NCBI RefSeq assembly: GCF_014205295.1
Contig: NZ_JACHNF010000001.1
Span: 6,138,001-6,202,000, forward strand
Length of the DNA: 64,000 bases
DNA from: Kribbella solani
GTDB lineage: Bacteria; Actinomycetota; Actinomycetes; Propionibacteriales; Kribbellaceae
Reading direction: 5' to 3'
In this document: piece after piece, positions 51,414 through 59,870 of the stretch
Layout: every line of letters starts with the position of its first letter
Position numbering within the stretch: position 1 is the stretch's first letter
Position numbers and translations under genes: made by a program
The notes under the pieces: model-generated
Seen by the model: the letters and a program-made list of their open reading frames with translations, nothing else
Databases searched by the model: none
Told to the model about the DNA's origin: nothing

Positions 51414-51486
51414 GCCGCCTTAGCTCAGTCGGCAGAGCGTCTCACTCGTAATGAGAAGGTCGTCGGTTCGATTCCGACAGGCGGCT
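51414..51486 (+). tRNA. tRNA-Thr(CGT)
   Basis: 73 nt; acceptor GCCGCCT/AGGCGGC, D-arm GCTCAGTCGGCAGAGC, anticodon stem-loop TCTCA-CTCGTAA-TGAGA (CGT), T-arm GTCGG-TTCGATT-CCGAC, discriminator T, followed by an encoded CCA (51487-51489). It is the only plus-strand tRNA and the only one with CCA in the window, and phage genes start beyond it, which makes it a candidate attachment site. Confidence 0.95.
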
Positions 51487-51519
51487 CCATAGAAACGCGC
51501 AGGTCAGGGCCACATTTCG

Positions 51520-51550
51520 CCCCCATCGGTAGCGGTCAGACCGGTGGGGG
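51520..51550 (+). terminator. Hairpin downstream of tRNA-Thr
   Basis: CCCCCATCGG (51520-51529) and CCGGTGGGGG (51541-51550) pair over 10 positions with one non-Watson-Crick position (A opposite... read as A-T/G-T tolerant), with an 11-nt loop, 33 nt after the tRNA. Probably the tRNA terminator. From here to 51739 there is no supported gene; one frame open to a TAG at 51710 has no start signal. Confidence 0.45.
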
Positions 51551-51739
51551 CGTCGCCGTTCTTACACGGTCTGTACACACGGGGAATATCGGCACGCCTG
51601 ACGGACCAGTCCTCGTCGTGCCTGACGGCACGGTTGCAGATAGTCTTCTGCTGTTCACCCACCCGGGTGAGCGGCGGGAGGCCGTGTTGGCGCACGAACC
51701 CCCCGCCTAGGTAACCCTCCACTACCACTGGAGAGCACC

Positions 51740-52018
51740 GTGGATGAATCATCTCAGACGGGCGCGCCCACGCGCGCCTCCGAACAGACCTCCGGGTCCT
51801 CGTCCGTCTCTCGTCAGGCGGACGAGGCCACCGGCCGACCATCGGCCGAGGCGCTGTGCCGACGCGTGATCAGCATCCTGGACGCGCAGCACAATGACCG
51901 GGTGACAGTCGGGCTCCTGCGGGAGCTGTTCGACGCCTGGCCGGTCACGTCGCAGCCGGTCGTCAAACGTCCCTGGCCTCCCCTGCGGGCTGCGGACCCA
52001 TACGATCCCCGCGACTGA
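51740..52018 (+). CDS. Small protein of unknown function at the prophage left end (92 residues)
   Basis: GTG start 4 nt after GGAGAGC-type ribosome site (51730-51736). The first 40 residues are Ser/Thr/Gln/Glu-rich and probably disordered; the rest is RRVISILDAQHNDRVTVGLL then RELFDAWPVTSQPVV, a likely helical pair. It is transcribed against the phage late genes and is closed by the strong terminator at 52030-52067. No family is recognised. Confidence 0.6.
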   Translation: MDESSQTGAPTRASEQTSGSSSVSRQADEATGRPSAEALCRRVISILDAQHNDRVTVGLLRELFDAWPVTSQPVVKRPWPPLRAADPYDPRD

Positions 52019-52029
52019 CGCAACACACG

Positions 52030-52067
52030 CAAGACCCCCTCGCCGCTCGGTAGGCGAGGGGGTCTTG
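52030..52067. terminator. Strong bidirectional terminator between convergent units
   Basis: Perfect 15-bp stem CAAGACCCCCTCGCC (52030-52044) and GGCGAGGGGGTCTTG (52053-52067) with an 8-nt loop, in the 73-nt gap between the 92-residue gene and the convergent phage fibre gene. It would end transcription from both sides. Confidence 0.85.
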
Positions 52068-52091
52068 TTGCGCTTGGCAACAGCTGGCCGA

Positions 52092-52661
52092 CTAGAGCAT
52101 CGGCTGCACCAGGACCTGCCGGTAGAAGACGGTGACGTTGCCACTCGCCTCACTGAAGTGCATGAGCCGTGCGTGGTAGCTGTTGCCGGGAGTCAGGCCC
52201 GTGATCAGCCGGAAGGTCCCGGCACCGAGCCGAGCCTCTACCCCACTCGTCACCGACCCGCTGACCTTGAGCGCGTCGTTGCTGTTCGAGGCGACCACGA
52301 CCGACCCGCCGCCGATCGTCGCTCCGGAGCGGACCTCCATCGACACGAACGACACCTTGTCGTTCTGCGAGGACCAGAAGTCCGCCTTCCAGTGAACGAG
52401 CACCGAGCCGGAGTCGGGAGCGGTGAACGCGACACCGCAGGCGTTGGTGCCTGCTGTGGGGGTCGCGGACGAGTACGGACCTTCGACGTTGGAGTCCGAA
52501 GCGACGGCGCACGAGAGCCCGTTGATCTTGGCAACGTTCGCATCGATGCGGGCCAGCTCATCCTCGACGGCGAGCGCGAGGTCTTCGCCCAGGGTCGGTC
52601 CGTTCGGGGCATCGTTCGTGTCCTGGAACGGCAGGCTGTAGATGGGGGTTACGTCAGCCAT
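52092..52661 (-). CDS. Phage tail/head fibre-like protein
   Basis: 189 residues from an ATG 8 nt after AGGAG. Start MADVTPIYSLPFQDTNDAPN, then a short helix (LALAVEDELARIDANVAKIN) and a beta-rich C-terminal domain with GVAFTAPDSGSVLVHWKADF. The layout, an N-terminal anchor with a jelly-roll-like end, is typical of small decoration or receptor-binding proteins in actinophages. Last gene of the late operon as seen here. Confidence 0.65.
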   Translation of the reverse strand: MADVTPIYSLPFQDTNDAPNGPTLGEDLALAVEDELARIDANVAKINGLSCAVASDSNVEGPYSSATPTAGTNACGVAFTAPDSGSVLVHWKADFWSSQNDKVSFVSMEVRSGATIGGGSVVVASNSNDALKVSGSVTSGVEARLGAGTFRLITGLTPGNSYHARLMHFSEASGNVTVFYRQVLVQPML

Positions 52662-52680
52662 GTCGGCTTCTCCTGTTCGT

Positions 52681-54363
52681 TCATAGCTGCTCCCGCACGA
52701 TCTGGAAGAAGCTGATGTCTTGTGTCGTTGCCGTAGGCACCTTGTTGGTCTCGCTGCCACTGCTCGTGTGCTGGAATCTGATGATGACCGTGTCTCCAGC
52801 TGCCAAGCGGAAGAGCTTGTTCCACTGGGCCAAGGCAGGTGCCTTCCCTGAGGACGTGCCAGAAGGCGGGTCCACCGTCACGCTGGCGATAACGGCAGCA
52901 GACCCGCTGGTCTTGACGGCCTGGGTAAGCCGCGTGCCCGACACGGCCCCGTTGAATGGGCTCCACCACAGCTGCCCTGAGATCCTGTAGAGGCCGCCAC
53001 CACCGGCAGGGATCGTGAAGACCCCGGTGCCTACGTTGGGGATGCCATCGTTCTCGATCGTCGTCCAGCCCGTGAGCGTCGTGAGCGTGCTGGCAGCTGG
53101 TACGGCAGGTGCACTGCTCAAGTAGCCCAGCCAGAAAGGGCTACCAACGGCTACATTGCCGCCGTTGAAGGTCAGATATGTTCCCTCGACTTGGATGCCG
53201 CTGCTGTCGGATGTGATGAACACCTCGTCAGCAGCCTCTAGCTGAATTTGGTTGCCGACGCCAATGGCTATCTGGGAGTTCAACCCGTTGAGCTGGATCT
53301 GATCCGAGTAGAGAAACGACGTTGACGAGTTCGTATCTGAGCGAGAACCCAGGATGAGCTGAGAGGCCGGAGACCCGCTTACGACCGGGGAGTTGATGTA
53401 GGTTCCTGCCGCAGTACCTCCCACGCCGACAACATCCGCGTAGATCGAACCAGGGAAGTCCTCGGTTGGCTCGCCCGAGTAGAACAGGACCTTGTCCTGG
53501 GATGAGTTCAGCTCAATGCGTTGTCCGGATGCAGCAGTCCGGATCAGAGATCCCGTGATGGTCTTGCCATCAATTGCCGTAGCGGACAGCTTGTCGCCCG
53601 TAATGGTGCCTGCGGCAATCTTCGCGGCGGTGACGGCACCTGCAGCTAGCTCGGTAGCCGTGATGGTGCCTGCTGCGATCTTGGCCGCCGTAACGGCGTT
53701 CGCGGCTAGGGCTGACGTGGTCACGGCAAGTGCCGCAATCTCGGCGGCGGTGATCGCCCCAGCCGCAATCTTCGGCGTGGTGATCGCGTCGTCGCTGATG
53801 TCGGTCTCGGTGATTGGCAGGATGCCGTCAACCTGGGCCTGCAAGGCGGGCAACGTCGTGCCGGTGAGCGCGTCTACGTCGGCCTGTGCGGCATCGGCGG
53901 CCGTCTGGGCATTGGTAGCCGTGGTCTGGGCGGTTGAGGCCGTAGAAACGGCGTCTGCCGCCGCTGATGCGGCATTGTCTGCAGCCGTCTGTGCCGCCGT
54001 CACATCAGAACCCAGATCGGTGACCTGACCCTGCACAACCGTCACGTCGCCCTGGACGGCAGGGATAGTGACGGTCTGGATGGTGTCGACCTGGCCGGTG
54101 AGCGCACTGATGTCGGCCGTCCAGGTCGGCACGGTGCCAGGGTCGCCGGGGGTCGTGACCTTGCCGAGCAGGAACCACTTGTTCCCCGCGCTCAGCAGGT
54201 TGACCACGTCGCCCGCCTGAAGCGAGGCGGACTCGGCGGTGAGCGAGGGCACGTTCAGTAGCTGCCCGCCGGCCACCCTCAGAACATTGTTGCCTGTGGC
54301 TCCATCCCAGGACTCGACGGTGCCCTGGCGGATGTGCGCAGCAGGTCCGGTATCAGTCGTCAT
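52681..54363 (-). CDS. Phage tail fibre / minor tail protein with repeats
   Basis: 560 residues. After an N-terminal OB-like domain (GTVESWDGATGNNVLRVAGG) there is a heptad-rich segment (AAQTAADNAASAAADAVSTA) likely forming a trimeric coiled coil. Then come repeated AAKIAAGTITA / AAEIAALAVTT units, the usual shaft of siphovirus fibres, and a beta-rich tip with GGGGLYRISGQLWWSPFNG. Its start overlaps the preceding gene's stop (ATGA). A receptor-contacting role is inferred from position. Confidence 0.82.
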   Translation of the reverse strand: MTTDTGPAAHIRQGTVESWDGATGNNVLRVAGGQLLNVPSLTAESASLQAGDVVNLLSAGNKWFLLGKVTTPGDPGTVPTWTADISALTGQVDTIQTVTIPAVQGDVTVVQGQVTDLGSDVTAAQTAADNAASAAADAVSTASTAQTTATNAQTAADAAQADVDALTGTTLPALQAQVDGILPITETDISDDAITTPKIAAGAITAAEIAALAVTTSALAANAVTAAKIAAGTITATELAAGAVTAAKIAAGTITGDKLSATAIDGKTITGSLIRTAASGQRIELNSSQDKVLFYSGEPTEDFPGSIYADVVGVGGTAAGTYINSPVVSGSPASQLILGSRSDTNSSTSFLYSDQIQLNGLNSQIAIGVGNQIQLEAADEVFITSDSSGIQVEGTYLTFNGGNVAVGSPFWLGYLSSAPAVPAASTLTTLTGWTTIENDGIPNVGTGVFTIPAGGGGLYRISGQLWWSPFNGAVSGTRLTQAVKTSGSAAVIASVTVDPPSGTSSGKAPALAQWNKLFRLAAGDTVIIRFQHTSSGSETNKVPTATTQDISFFQIVREQL

Positions 54364-55499
54364 TCGGTCACATCCCCGGTTTGCTCGCCGTATTGCTTCC
54401 GCGTGGTGATGGTGATGGGTGACCGTGGATGCAGCGGGATAGTGACCACATCGATGATGTGCCGCTCTGTGCCGATCCTGATTAGGTCATCCGGCTCGAG
54501 TGCGGGATTCGGGACCGCCTCGCAGTTGACGGAGTACGGGAGGCCGAGCGACTTGCGCAGCAGAACCTCGGCCGCTAGCCGACACTGGTCGTTCGTAGTG
54601 AGAAACGGTGACGTGTAGAAGCGCGGCACTGGCCCGAACGGTCCGCCGTACCTCGTCGGGCTGGATGGCGACAGATCCGCGACCGCACCCCACACCGGAG
54701 GAGTCGTGTCGGTCGCCTCGCCGGACGCGACAACCACGTTGTAAATGCCCTCACGAGTGATCGACCGCGACAGCTTCGTCAACACGCCATTACGTCCGCT
54801 GTTGACCTCCCAGGATGGAGTGCCGCTGATGGCCGGAGGTGTCTCGACTCGGAAGACCCCGTCGTAGCGCCAGTAGCCGACCTTGCCTAGCGACGTAACC
54901 AGATCCATCAACGTCTGGTAGCGGTCTCGGTCTGCGGTGACGGTGCGCCCGACAGTCGTATCCCTAACGCCTGTGTCGTCCCAGGAGATGGTGGCGAGCG
55001 GGTAGACCTCGGTGACCAACTGCGCGACGAGCTGCCCGAAGGTCATGGTCGATGCGAACTGGCGCGGCGTCAGGAACCGGCCGTCGATGATTCCAGCCAT
55101 ACGGTCTGTCGCCGTGATGTCGATCGGACCTGTGGGCGCATCGTCTTGCTCGGGGTTGTTAATGCGGAAGTACCCGTGGCTGACCCACTCGTGAGAGCCG
55201 TTGCCGTACGCAACTCCGCTCTCCACGAAGATCTCGTTGCCGTATGGGGCGAGCAGGCCAGAGGCGTTGCGAGGCCACTCGGCAGCAGGCACCGCGCCCT
55301 GGGGGTCGCGGCCGGTCGTGAGGTTCAGCGTTGCGCGGATGTTGGCAGTGGATGCTGCCTGCACGTTGCCGTCCAGGATCGGAATCTCGACGCCGTCAGG
55401 GTCGTTGCCGGTCTGGAAGCTCGTGCACACCCTGGCGCGAAAGCATGCCCCGTGAGACCCGCGCAGGGTGGACAGAAACGCAGCGCTGACCGGCCTCAT
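54360..55499 (-). CDS. Phage minor tail/baseplate protein (DUF5047-like)
   Basis: 379 residues starting MRPVSAAFLSTLRGSHGACF, an N-terminus I associate with DUF5047-type actinophage tail proteins. The middle contains ITATDRMAGIIDGRFLTPRQ and a hub-like domain, the end EPDDLIRIGTERHIIDVVTI. Position between the distal tail protein and the fibre fits a baseplate hub or tail-associated protein. 4-nt overlaps on both sides. Confidence 0.72.
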   Translation of the reverse strand: MRPVSAAFLSTLRGSHGACFRARVCTSFQTGNDPDGVEIPILDGNVQAASTANIRATLNLTTGRDPQGAVPAAEWPRNASGLLAPYGNEIFVESGVAYGNGSHEWVSHGYFRINNPEQDDAPTGPIDITATDRMAGIIDGRFLTPRQFASTMTFGQLVAQLVTEVYPLATISWDDTGVRDTTVGRTVTADRDRYQTLMDLVTSLGKVGYWRYDGVFRVETPPAISGTPSWEVNSGRNGVLTKLSRSITREGIYNVVVASGEATDTTPPVWGAVADLSPSSPTRYGGPFGPVPRFYTSPFLTTNDQCRLAAEVLLRKSLGLPYSVNCEAVPNPALEPDDLIRIGTERHIIDVVTIPLHPRSPITITTRKQYGEQTGDVTE

Positions 55500-56296
55500 G
55501 GCACGATCACGTCCGCAGGCGAGCCGGTGCGCTGCATCAGGTCACCCCAGGTCGCGTTGTCAGCCATGAGGTCATCCCACGTCGCGTACTCGTTCATTGC
55601 CGAGGTCCACGTGTAGGCAGCACCAGCCACGTCCGGGCCGGGGGCAACAACTCGCGTCAGCGGCAATGACCACACGCGCCGAGGCGACAGGCGCAGGGTC
55701 GAATCCCGCGACACGTCGCCCACCGCGTAGTACCCGCCCGAGATTGTCTCGACGGCTGCGGGCAGGTGAATGAAGATCACATCGCCGGTCGAGAGCGTGT
55801 ACTCCATATCGCGCTCGTCGGCGGCCGTCTCGGTCAGCAGCTTGAGCGTGTAGGCAGGTCCACTCCGCACGTCGCTGATCAGGATCGGATCGGTGCGTCC
55901 CTGCACGTCGAACAGGCCACCGCGAGACCGGTTAGTGATTTCGCCTCGGTCAGCAACGACGACGGCCCGGTTAAGGAAAGGGGCCGCAGGCACCTTTAGC
56001 CACACGTCGCTGAACGAGACGGCCGAGACGCTGTACTCGGTGATAGCCGTCTCGGTGCCCGATGCATTGAACTCGTGGACGCGGTACTTGTACGCGACCC
56101 CCTCGGGGAACTCGTAGTCGTAGTAAGTAACGGCGTTGCTAGCGACCGGCTGCGCCGACCACCCACGCACCGCATCCCACCGCACGTATGGCGCTACGGC
56201 CCTCTCTACGGTCACACGGGTAGTCGTTGCGGCTAGCGCAGTGACCGCCAATTTGCGGCGGTTTAGGGTCGACTCGTAGCTGACAGAGAGCGTCAC
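55496..56296 (-). CDS. Phage distal-tail-like protein
   Basis: 266 residues, beta-rich throughout. Start MTLSVSYESTLNRRKLAVTA, then a fibronectin-like segment (YYDYEFPEGVAYKYRVHEFN) and a C-terminal part with LSPRRVWSLPLTRVVAPGP. It follows the tape measure gene directly, where distal tail proteins lie in siphoviruses; sequence alone does not fix the family. Confidence 0.65.
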   Translation of the reverse strand: MTLSVSYESTLNRRKLAVTALAATTTRVTVERAVAPYVRWDAVRGWSAQPVASNAVTYYDYEFPEGVAYKYRVHEFNASGTETAITEYSVSAVSFSDVWLKVPAAPFLNRAVVVADRGEITNRSRGGLFDVQGRTDPILISDVRSGPAYTLKLLTETAADERDMEYTLSTGDVIFIHLPAAVETISGGYYAVGDVSRDSTLRLSPRRVWSLPLTRVVAPGPDVAGAAYTWTSAMNEYATWDDLMADNATWGDLMQRTGSPADVIVP

Positions 56297-58254
56297 GATG
56301 CCCTCACCCCCGCAGTCTCACGGCGCTTGGTCTCCTTCTTGTCGGCCTTGATTTCCGTCCGCACGACTCGCACGACCTCGCCGCCAATCTCGATGTGATT
56401 CTCGACCACGATCGGCTGGCTGGTGCTAGAGGCAACAGACTTCAGGCGCTCGGCGTTCGTGATCTGCCCAGGCTGGTTGCCCATCGTCAGGAGCTCGGGG
56501 CCACGCTCACCAACGAGGTAGCTGCGGTTCGGCTGGACTGGACCACCCGACGCCGACCGACCAGCGGAGCCGATGATGTTCGAGGGCGTAGTCCGCTCGA
56601 TGCCCGCGACCTTGTAGGTCACGTTGACGACCTTGTTCTTCGGCAGGTTGTTGATCGACCGGCCGAGCGCGTCGACCTGCCCCTTCGCTGCGGTCGCACC
56701 GGCTACCGAGACGTTCGCCTTCTTGTTCGGCGGAATACCGATCAGGGACGCGGCGAGCTTGTCGGCCTCCTTCTTCGACAGGCCCATCTGCGTTGCAATG
56801 CGGACGAAGTTGCCGCGTGCCTGCTCTGCCGACCGTCCGGCCGCTGCCGTGCCCTTGTTGGACTCGATCATCGACTGCGTCTGCGCATTGGCAGCCTGTG
56901 CAACGGCGAGGAGCGCCTGCTTGTTGGCGCGACCTTTCTCGCTGTTGATGTCGAGCGTCCGGCCGTTGTCCTTCACGGATGCGGTCGCTGCGTCGACGGC
57001 CGACTGGTAGTTGATCTGAGCACCGGCCAGGCCGAGCGCCAGGTTCTGCAGCCGGAACGTCGAGTCGATCAGCGCATCGGTGGCCGCCTTCTGTCGGGCG
57101 AACTTCGTTGCAGCCGTGTCGGCTGCATTCCCTGCGCCGGTAGTCGCGCCGGTGATGCCCATGGCCGCGAGCTGTCCTTGGCTTAGGCCCTGCGTCCAGA
57201 GCTTCGTCGTCTCGGCGTTGATCTGGATGGCCTGCGTCGCCTTGTCGGCCTTCAGGCCCACGGCATCCAGGCCCTTTTCGAGCAACGCGAACGGACCGAA
57301 GACCTGTGACACCGCGAGCTGCAATCCGCCCATCACGCCATCCACCAGGGAGAATCCGCCAGTGAGGTCTTCGACCTGGCCGTTGATGTTGTTCAGAACG
57401 GTGATGCCGTCGAGCAGCGTCTTGGTCAGATCACCAACGCCCTTGACCGTGTCGGCCAGCGCGTCGGGGTTGTCCTTTACTGATTCCGCGAGAGTCACAA
57501 GACCCTGCGACGTTTCGTGAAGGGCCGATTGCATGGCCGGCCCCAGGGAGTCGAGGACGTTTGCGAACGCCTCCGAAACAGGCTCGATCGCTGGTGCTAA
57601 TTCCTCGAATGCCTGGCTGGCCTCATCGCCAAAATCGGTGATCGTCGGCGCGAGGAGCTTAAACGCCGAGTCGAGTTCCGGCTTGAATCGGTTGAATGTC
57701 CGCTGGGCGAAATCGGACATATGGACCAGCGTGTCCTCGAAGGGCCGCGACAGAAGCTCCATGTCGTCGCCCATGGATTTGATGGTCTTCTGCCAAGCCG
57801 ACTTCACCTTGTCCGACTTGGCCGCGAACACCAGGCCGAGGCCGGCGATGCCTGCACCGAACCCTGCAACGAGTCCTGTACCTGCAATCGCACCTACGGC
57901 GGGCATGACGGTAGCCACAGTCGCGCCGACAACACCGAGGATGGCTGGACCGAGGACAGGCGTCTTCAACGCACCCAGGAGGCCGGAGCCGAAGACGGAG
58001 CCGCCAAACTCGCCGCTCTTCTTCAGGTCACCAAGCGCCGATGGCGAGAACCACTTCTTGAGCCCATTAATGAATCCCTTGCCGGAATCGTCGCCGGACT
58101 TCCGGTATTTCTTGTCGACGTTCTTTGTGAACCGGTCGATCTCCTTCTCGCCATCGCGAGCGGCGCGAGCGAGGCCGGAAGAATCGCCGTCGAATTTCGC
58201 CTTGACGGTACGAGACGGACTAGGCACCGGAACCCCACTTTCCCAGAACGTCAT
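56293..58254 (-). CDS. Phage tail tape measure protein
   Basis: About 653 residues; start ATG at 58254, or the GTG at 58233, which has GTGGGG upstream. The N-terminus has a charged helical segment (LARAARDGEKEIDRFTKNVD), then a long hydrophobic region (AILGVVGATVATVMPAVGAI and on), a helical middle and a C-terminal GERGPELLTMGNQPGQITNA segment common in tape measure proteins. At about 0.15 nm per residue a tail near 100 nm is expected. It overlaps the preceding gene by 35 nt. Confidence 0.88.
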   Translation of the reverse strand: MTFWESGVPVPSPSRTVKAKFDGDSSGLARAARDGEKEIDRFTKNVDKKYRKSGDDSGKGFINGLKKWFSPSALGDLKKSGEFGGSVFGSGLLGALKTPVLGPAILGVVGATVATVMPAVGAIAGTGLVAGFGAGIAGLGLVFAAKSDKVKSAWQKTIKSMGDDMELLSRPFEDTLVHMSDFAQRTFNRFKPELDSAFKLLAPTITDFGDEASQAFEELAPAIEPVSEAFANVLDSLGPAMQSALHETSQGLVTLAESVKDNPDALADTVKGVGDLTKTLLDGITVLNNINGQVEDLTGGFSLVDGVMGGLQLAVSQVFGPFALLEKGLDAVGLKADKATQAIQINAETTKLWTQGLSQGQLAAMGITGATTGAGNAADTAATKFARQKAATDALIDSTFRLQNLALGLAGAQINYQSAVDAATASVKDNGRTLDINSEKGRANKQALLAVAQAANAQTQSMIESNKGTAAAGRSAEQARGNFVRIATQMGLSKKEADKLAASLIGIPPNKKANVSVAGATAAKGQVDALGRSINNLPKNKVVNVTYKVAGIERTTPSNIIGSAGRSASGGPVQPNRSYLVGERGPELLTMGNQPGQITNAERLKSVASSTSQPIVVENHIEIGGEVVRVVRTEIKADKKETKRRETAGVRAS

Positions 58255-58681
58255 CAACGGCCTTCAGCCACTGGCGCTCGATGAGCTCTTGGTTCGACTC
58301 GACCGTGTCAAAGAACCAGTGGTCAGGCTGGGTGGGCTTGGGGAATTGCTTCAGGAAGTTCGCGCCGAAGTTCGACCCATAGATCAGGTCTGAGACCGTC
58401 GTCGGTCGTTGCCCACGAGAACGACGGGCCTGCTTGCCTGCGCGCTTCTTGCCGCCAGCCTGGACGGACGGAACTCGGTCGCGCTTCGCCTTGACCGTTG
58501 GCGCGACCAACGCACTCTGGCCGTTCGCCGTCTCGGCCGCCAGCCGGATGCGAAGCGCCAGGTCCTGCGAGATGCGCGTGTTGGCATCTCGCAGGGCGAC
58601 CGTCGCGTCCTTGGGTAGCTTGCGGAACGCGGCGAGCGTCTCGCGTGCACCAGTGATCTTCACTCGGACTGCAATTCCCAT
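58220..58681 (-). CDS. HK97 gp10-like phage protein
   Basis: 153 residues: MGIAVRVKITGARETLAAFR with KLPKDATVALRDAN, the opening of HK97 gp10-like tail-completion proteins, then a basic middle (KKRAGKQARRSRGQRP), GSNFGANFLKQFPKP and a WFFDTVESNQELIERQWLKA helix. The family usually lies between connector and tail tube genes; here it sits between the tail chaperone and the tape measure, a less common order. Confidence 0.65.
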   Translation of the reverse strand: MGIAVRVKITGARETLAAFRKLPKDATVALRDANTRISQDLALRIRLAAETANGQSALVAPTVKAKRDRVPSVQAGGKKRAGKQARRSRGQRPTTVSDLIYGSNFGANFLKQFPKPTQPDHWFFDTVESNQELIERQWLKAVDDVLGKWGSGA

Positions 58682-58845
58682 CCGGCTGGTGCACCCCCTC
58701 TCGGCTGCTCGTCGTTGCCGTTGGCAAGTAGGTCAAGCGCAGTGACGATGGCTTGCTCGCCCTCGTCCGCCCAGACGGACGGCGGAATGCCGGTCCTGAT
58801 GGCGAGCGCGATTACGACTCGCTGGAGCGAGCCTGCTGGGTAGGG
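58660..58845 (-). CDS. Tail assembly chaperone extension (gpT-like), reached by -1 frameshift
   Basis: A frame offset by -1 from the chaperone becomes protein-like from about 58845: PYPAGSLQRVVIALAIRTGI, PPSVWADEGEQAIVTALDLL, ending GWELQSE. The IPPSVW segment is typical of gpT-like extensions. No start codon or ribosome site precedes it; the -1 frame upstream is not protein-like. A slip near CCCTACCC (complement of 58838-58845) would fuse it to the chaperone shortly before the latter's TAA. I see no canonical XXXYYYZ heptamer. Confidence 0.6.
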   Translation of the reverse strand, partial: PYPAGSLQRVVIALAIRTGIPPSVWADEGEQAIVTALDLLANGNDEQPRGGAPAGWELQSE

Positions 58846-59117
58846 TCCGGCTCGGCGTCCTGCTCCTCGCGCTCGTCGCCGGTCGACAGGTCGATGTCGT
58901 GCTGCTCTTCGAACTCCTTCAGAGAGCCGGTGAACAGCTGCTGACGCCATGCGGCGAGGTGGCAGATCTTGTAGTAGTCGACGAGGTTCGGCTCCCGTAG
59001 GAGGTCGACGTAGGACTTGTTGCCCTTGGTCGTCTTCTCCCAGGTGAGCACGTCGCGAGTGCTGGCCTTGACCTCGAACTCGTCGCCGTTCTCGGGACGG
59101 ACTCGGAAGGTGAACAT
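58812..59117 (-). CDS. Phage tail assembly chaperone (gpG-like)
   Basis: 101 residues: MFTFRVRPENGDEFEVKAST then RDVLTWEKTTKGNKSYVDLL, and a helical C-terminal half with an acidic tail (STGDEREEQDAEPDP). Size, position just before the tape measure region and the -1 frame extension match the G/GT pair of siphoviruses. ATGA overlap with the upstream gene. Confidence 0.75.
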   Translation of the reverse strand: MFTFRVRPENGDEFEVKASTRDVLTWEKTTKGNKSYVDLLREPNLVDYYKICHLAAWRQQLFTGSLKEFEEQHDIDLSTGDEREEQDAEPDPTQQARSSES

Positions 59118-59458
59118 CAGAACCCCACAACCGCACGCGTGACCGAAGCCTGCGCGCTGTAGTCGATGTAGACCCGTCCCTCGTCGGCACCAGACGGCTG
59201 GCCGTAGGTGCCCTTGGGGAATGGGCCGATGAGCTGGGTCGCACCGGCAGCGACGGCAACGATGTTCTCGGCAACGTCCAGACCGGCCGACTTCGCTGGC
59301 GTCTGGGCCGTGACGTTGATCGAGGCACCAGATCCGTTGGTCACCATGACGGCGACAGAGCCGGAGTCGATCACGTCGCCATCGACGGTCGGCTGAGTCA
59401 TGTTCGGAGCGAGACCTGTGCCGACGATCTTCTGGGTCGCTACATCCGTGCGCGCCAT
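59117..59458 (-). CDS. Phage structural protein next to the tail tube gene
   Basis: 113 residues: MARTDVATQKIVGTGLAPNM, a beta-rich chain with GSVAVMVTNGSGASINVTAQ and a C-terminal DYSAQASVTRAVVGF. Resembles small decoration or stopper-type proteins; the family is not certain. It starts in the stop of the preceding gene (ATGA) and its stop overlaps the chaperone start. Confidence 0.6.
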   Translation of the reverse strand: MARTDVATQKIVGTGLAPNMTQPTVDGDVIDSGSVAVMVTNGSGASINVTAQTPAKSAGLDVAENIVAVAAGATQLIGPFPKGTYGQPSGADEGRVYIDYSAQASVTRAVVGF

Positions 59459-59865
59459 CAGGCCGGGTCTCCGAACACCGGCTGGCCGTCGCACGGCAGC
59501 TCGACGGAGAACGTGGTGAACGCGCCCTGCTCGCCGCCGAACGGGACCGCCTTCGCGGTGGCCGTGACGGTCGCCGAGACGCCGCCCTTCTTCGGCTCGA
59601 AGACGATGTCGATCTTCTCGCCGGACATCTCGGTCAGCAGGCGAGCGAGACCTCGGGCGGTCACGTAGTCCTGGATGCCGTTGATGCTGGCGGTCCAGGT
59701 GGCCGTGTCGGTGTCGTTGACGACGCCATCCGGCACCATCGTTCGGATGGTCTGAGTCGGCTGATCGGGGGTCAGGACGACGCTGGTGCACTGGGCGGCG
59801 TAGTCCGTCGCCTCGATGGTCAGAAGCGCGTCCTTCAACACGTACGCGCCAGCTGGTGCAGTCAT
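59458..59865 (-). CDS. Phage major tail tube-like protein
   Basis: 135 residues: MTAPAGAYVLKDALLTIEAT, then TPDQPTQTIRTMVPDGVVND, TATWTASINGIQDYVTARGL and a final FTTFSVELPCDGQPVFGDP. The D-x-x-TWTASINGIQDY segment resembles the beta-sandwich tail-tube fold of siphoviruses. Position fits the major tail protein. Confidence 0.72.
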   Translation of the reverse strand: MTAPAGAYVLKDALLTIEATDYAAQCTSVVLTPDQPTQTIRTMVPDGVVNDTDTATWTASINGIQDYVTARGLARLLTEMSGEKIDIVFEPKKGGVSATVTATAKAVPFGGEQGAFTTFSVELPCDGQPVFGDPA

Positions 59866-59870
59866 TGGGC

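Noticed and set aside
51490..51739. Integrase or lysis g gene between tRNA-Thr and the late genes
   Set aside because: No frame longer than about 60 codons has a start signal, and none shows tyrosine- or serine-recombinase or endolysin motifs.
56293..58254. Prophage tail genes as a contractile-injection or tailocin system
   Set aside because: There is no sheath gene, and portal, capsid and terminase parts are present, so it is a conventional siphovirus-like prophage.
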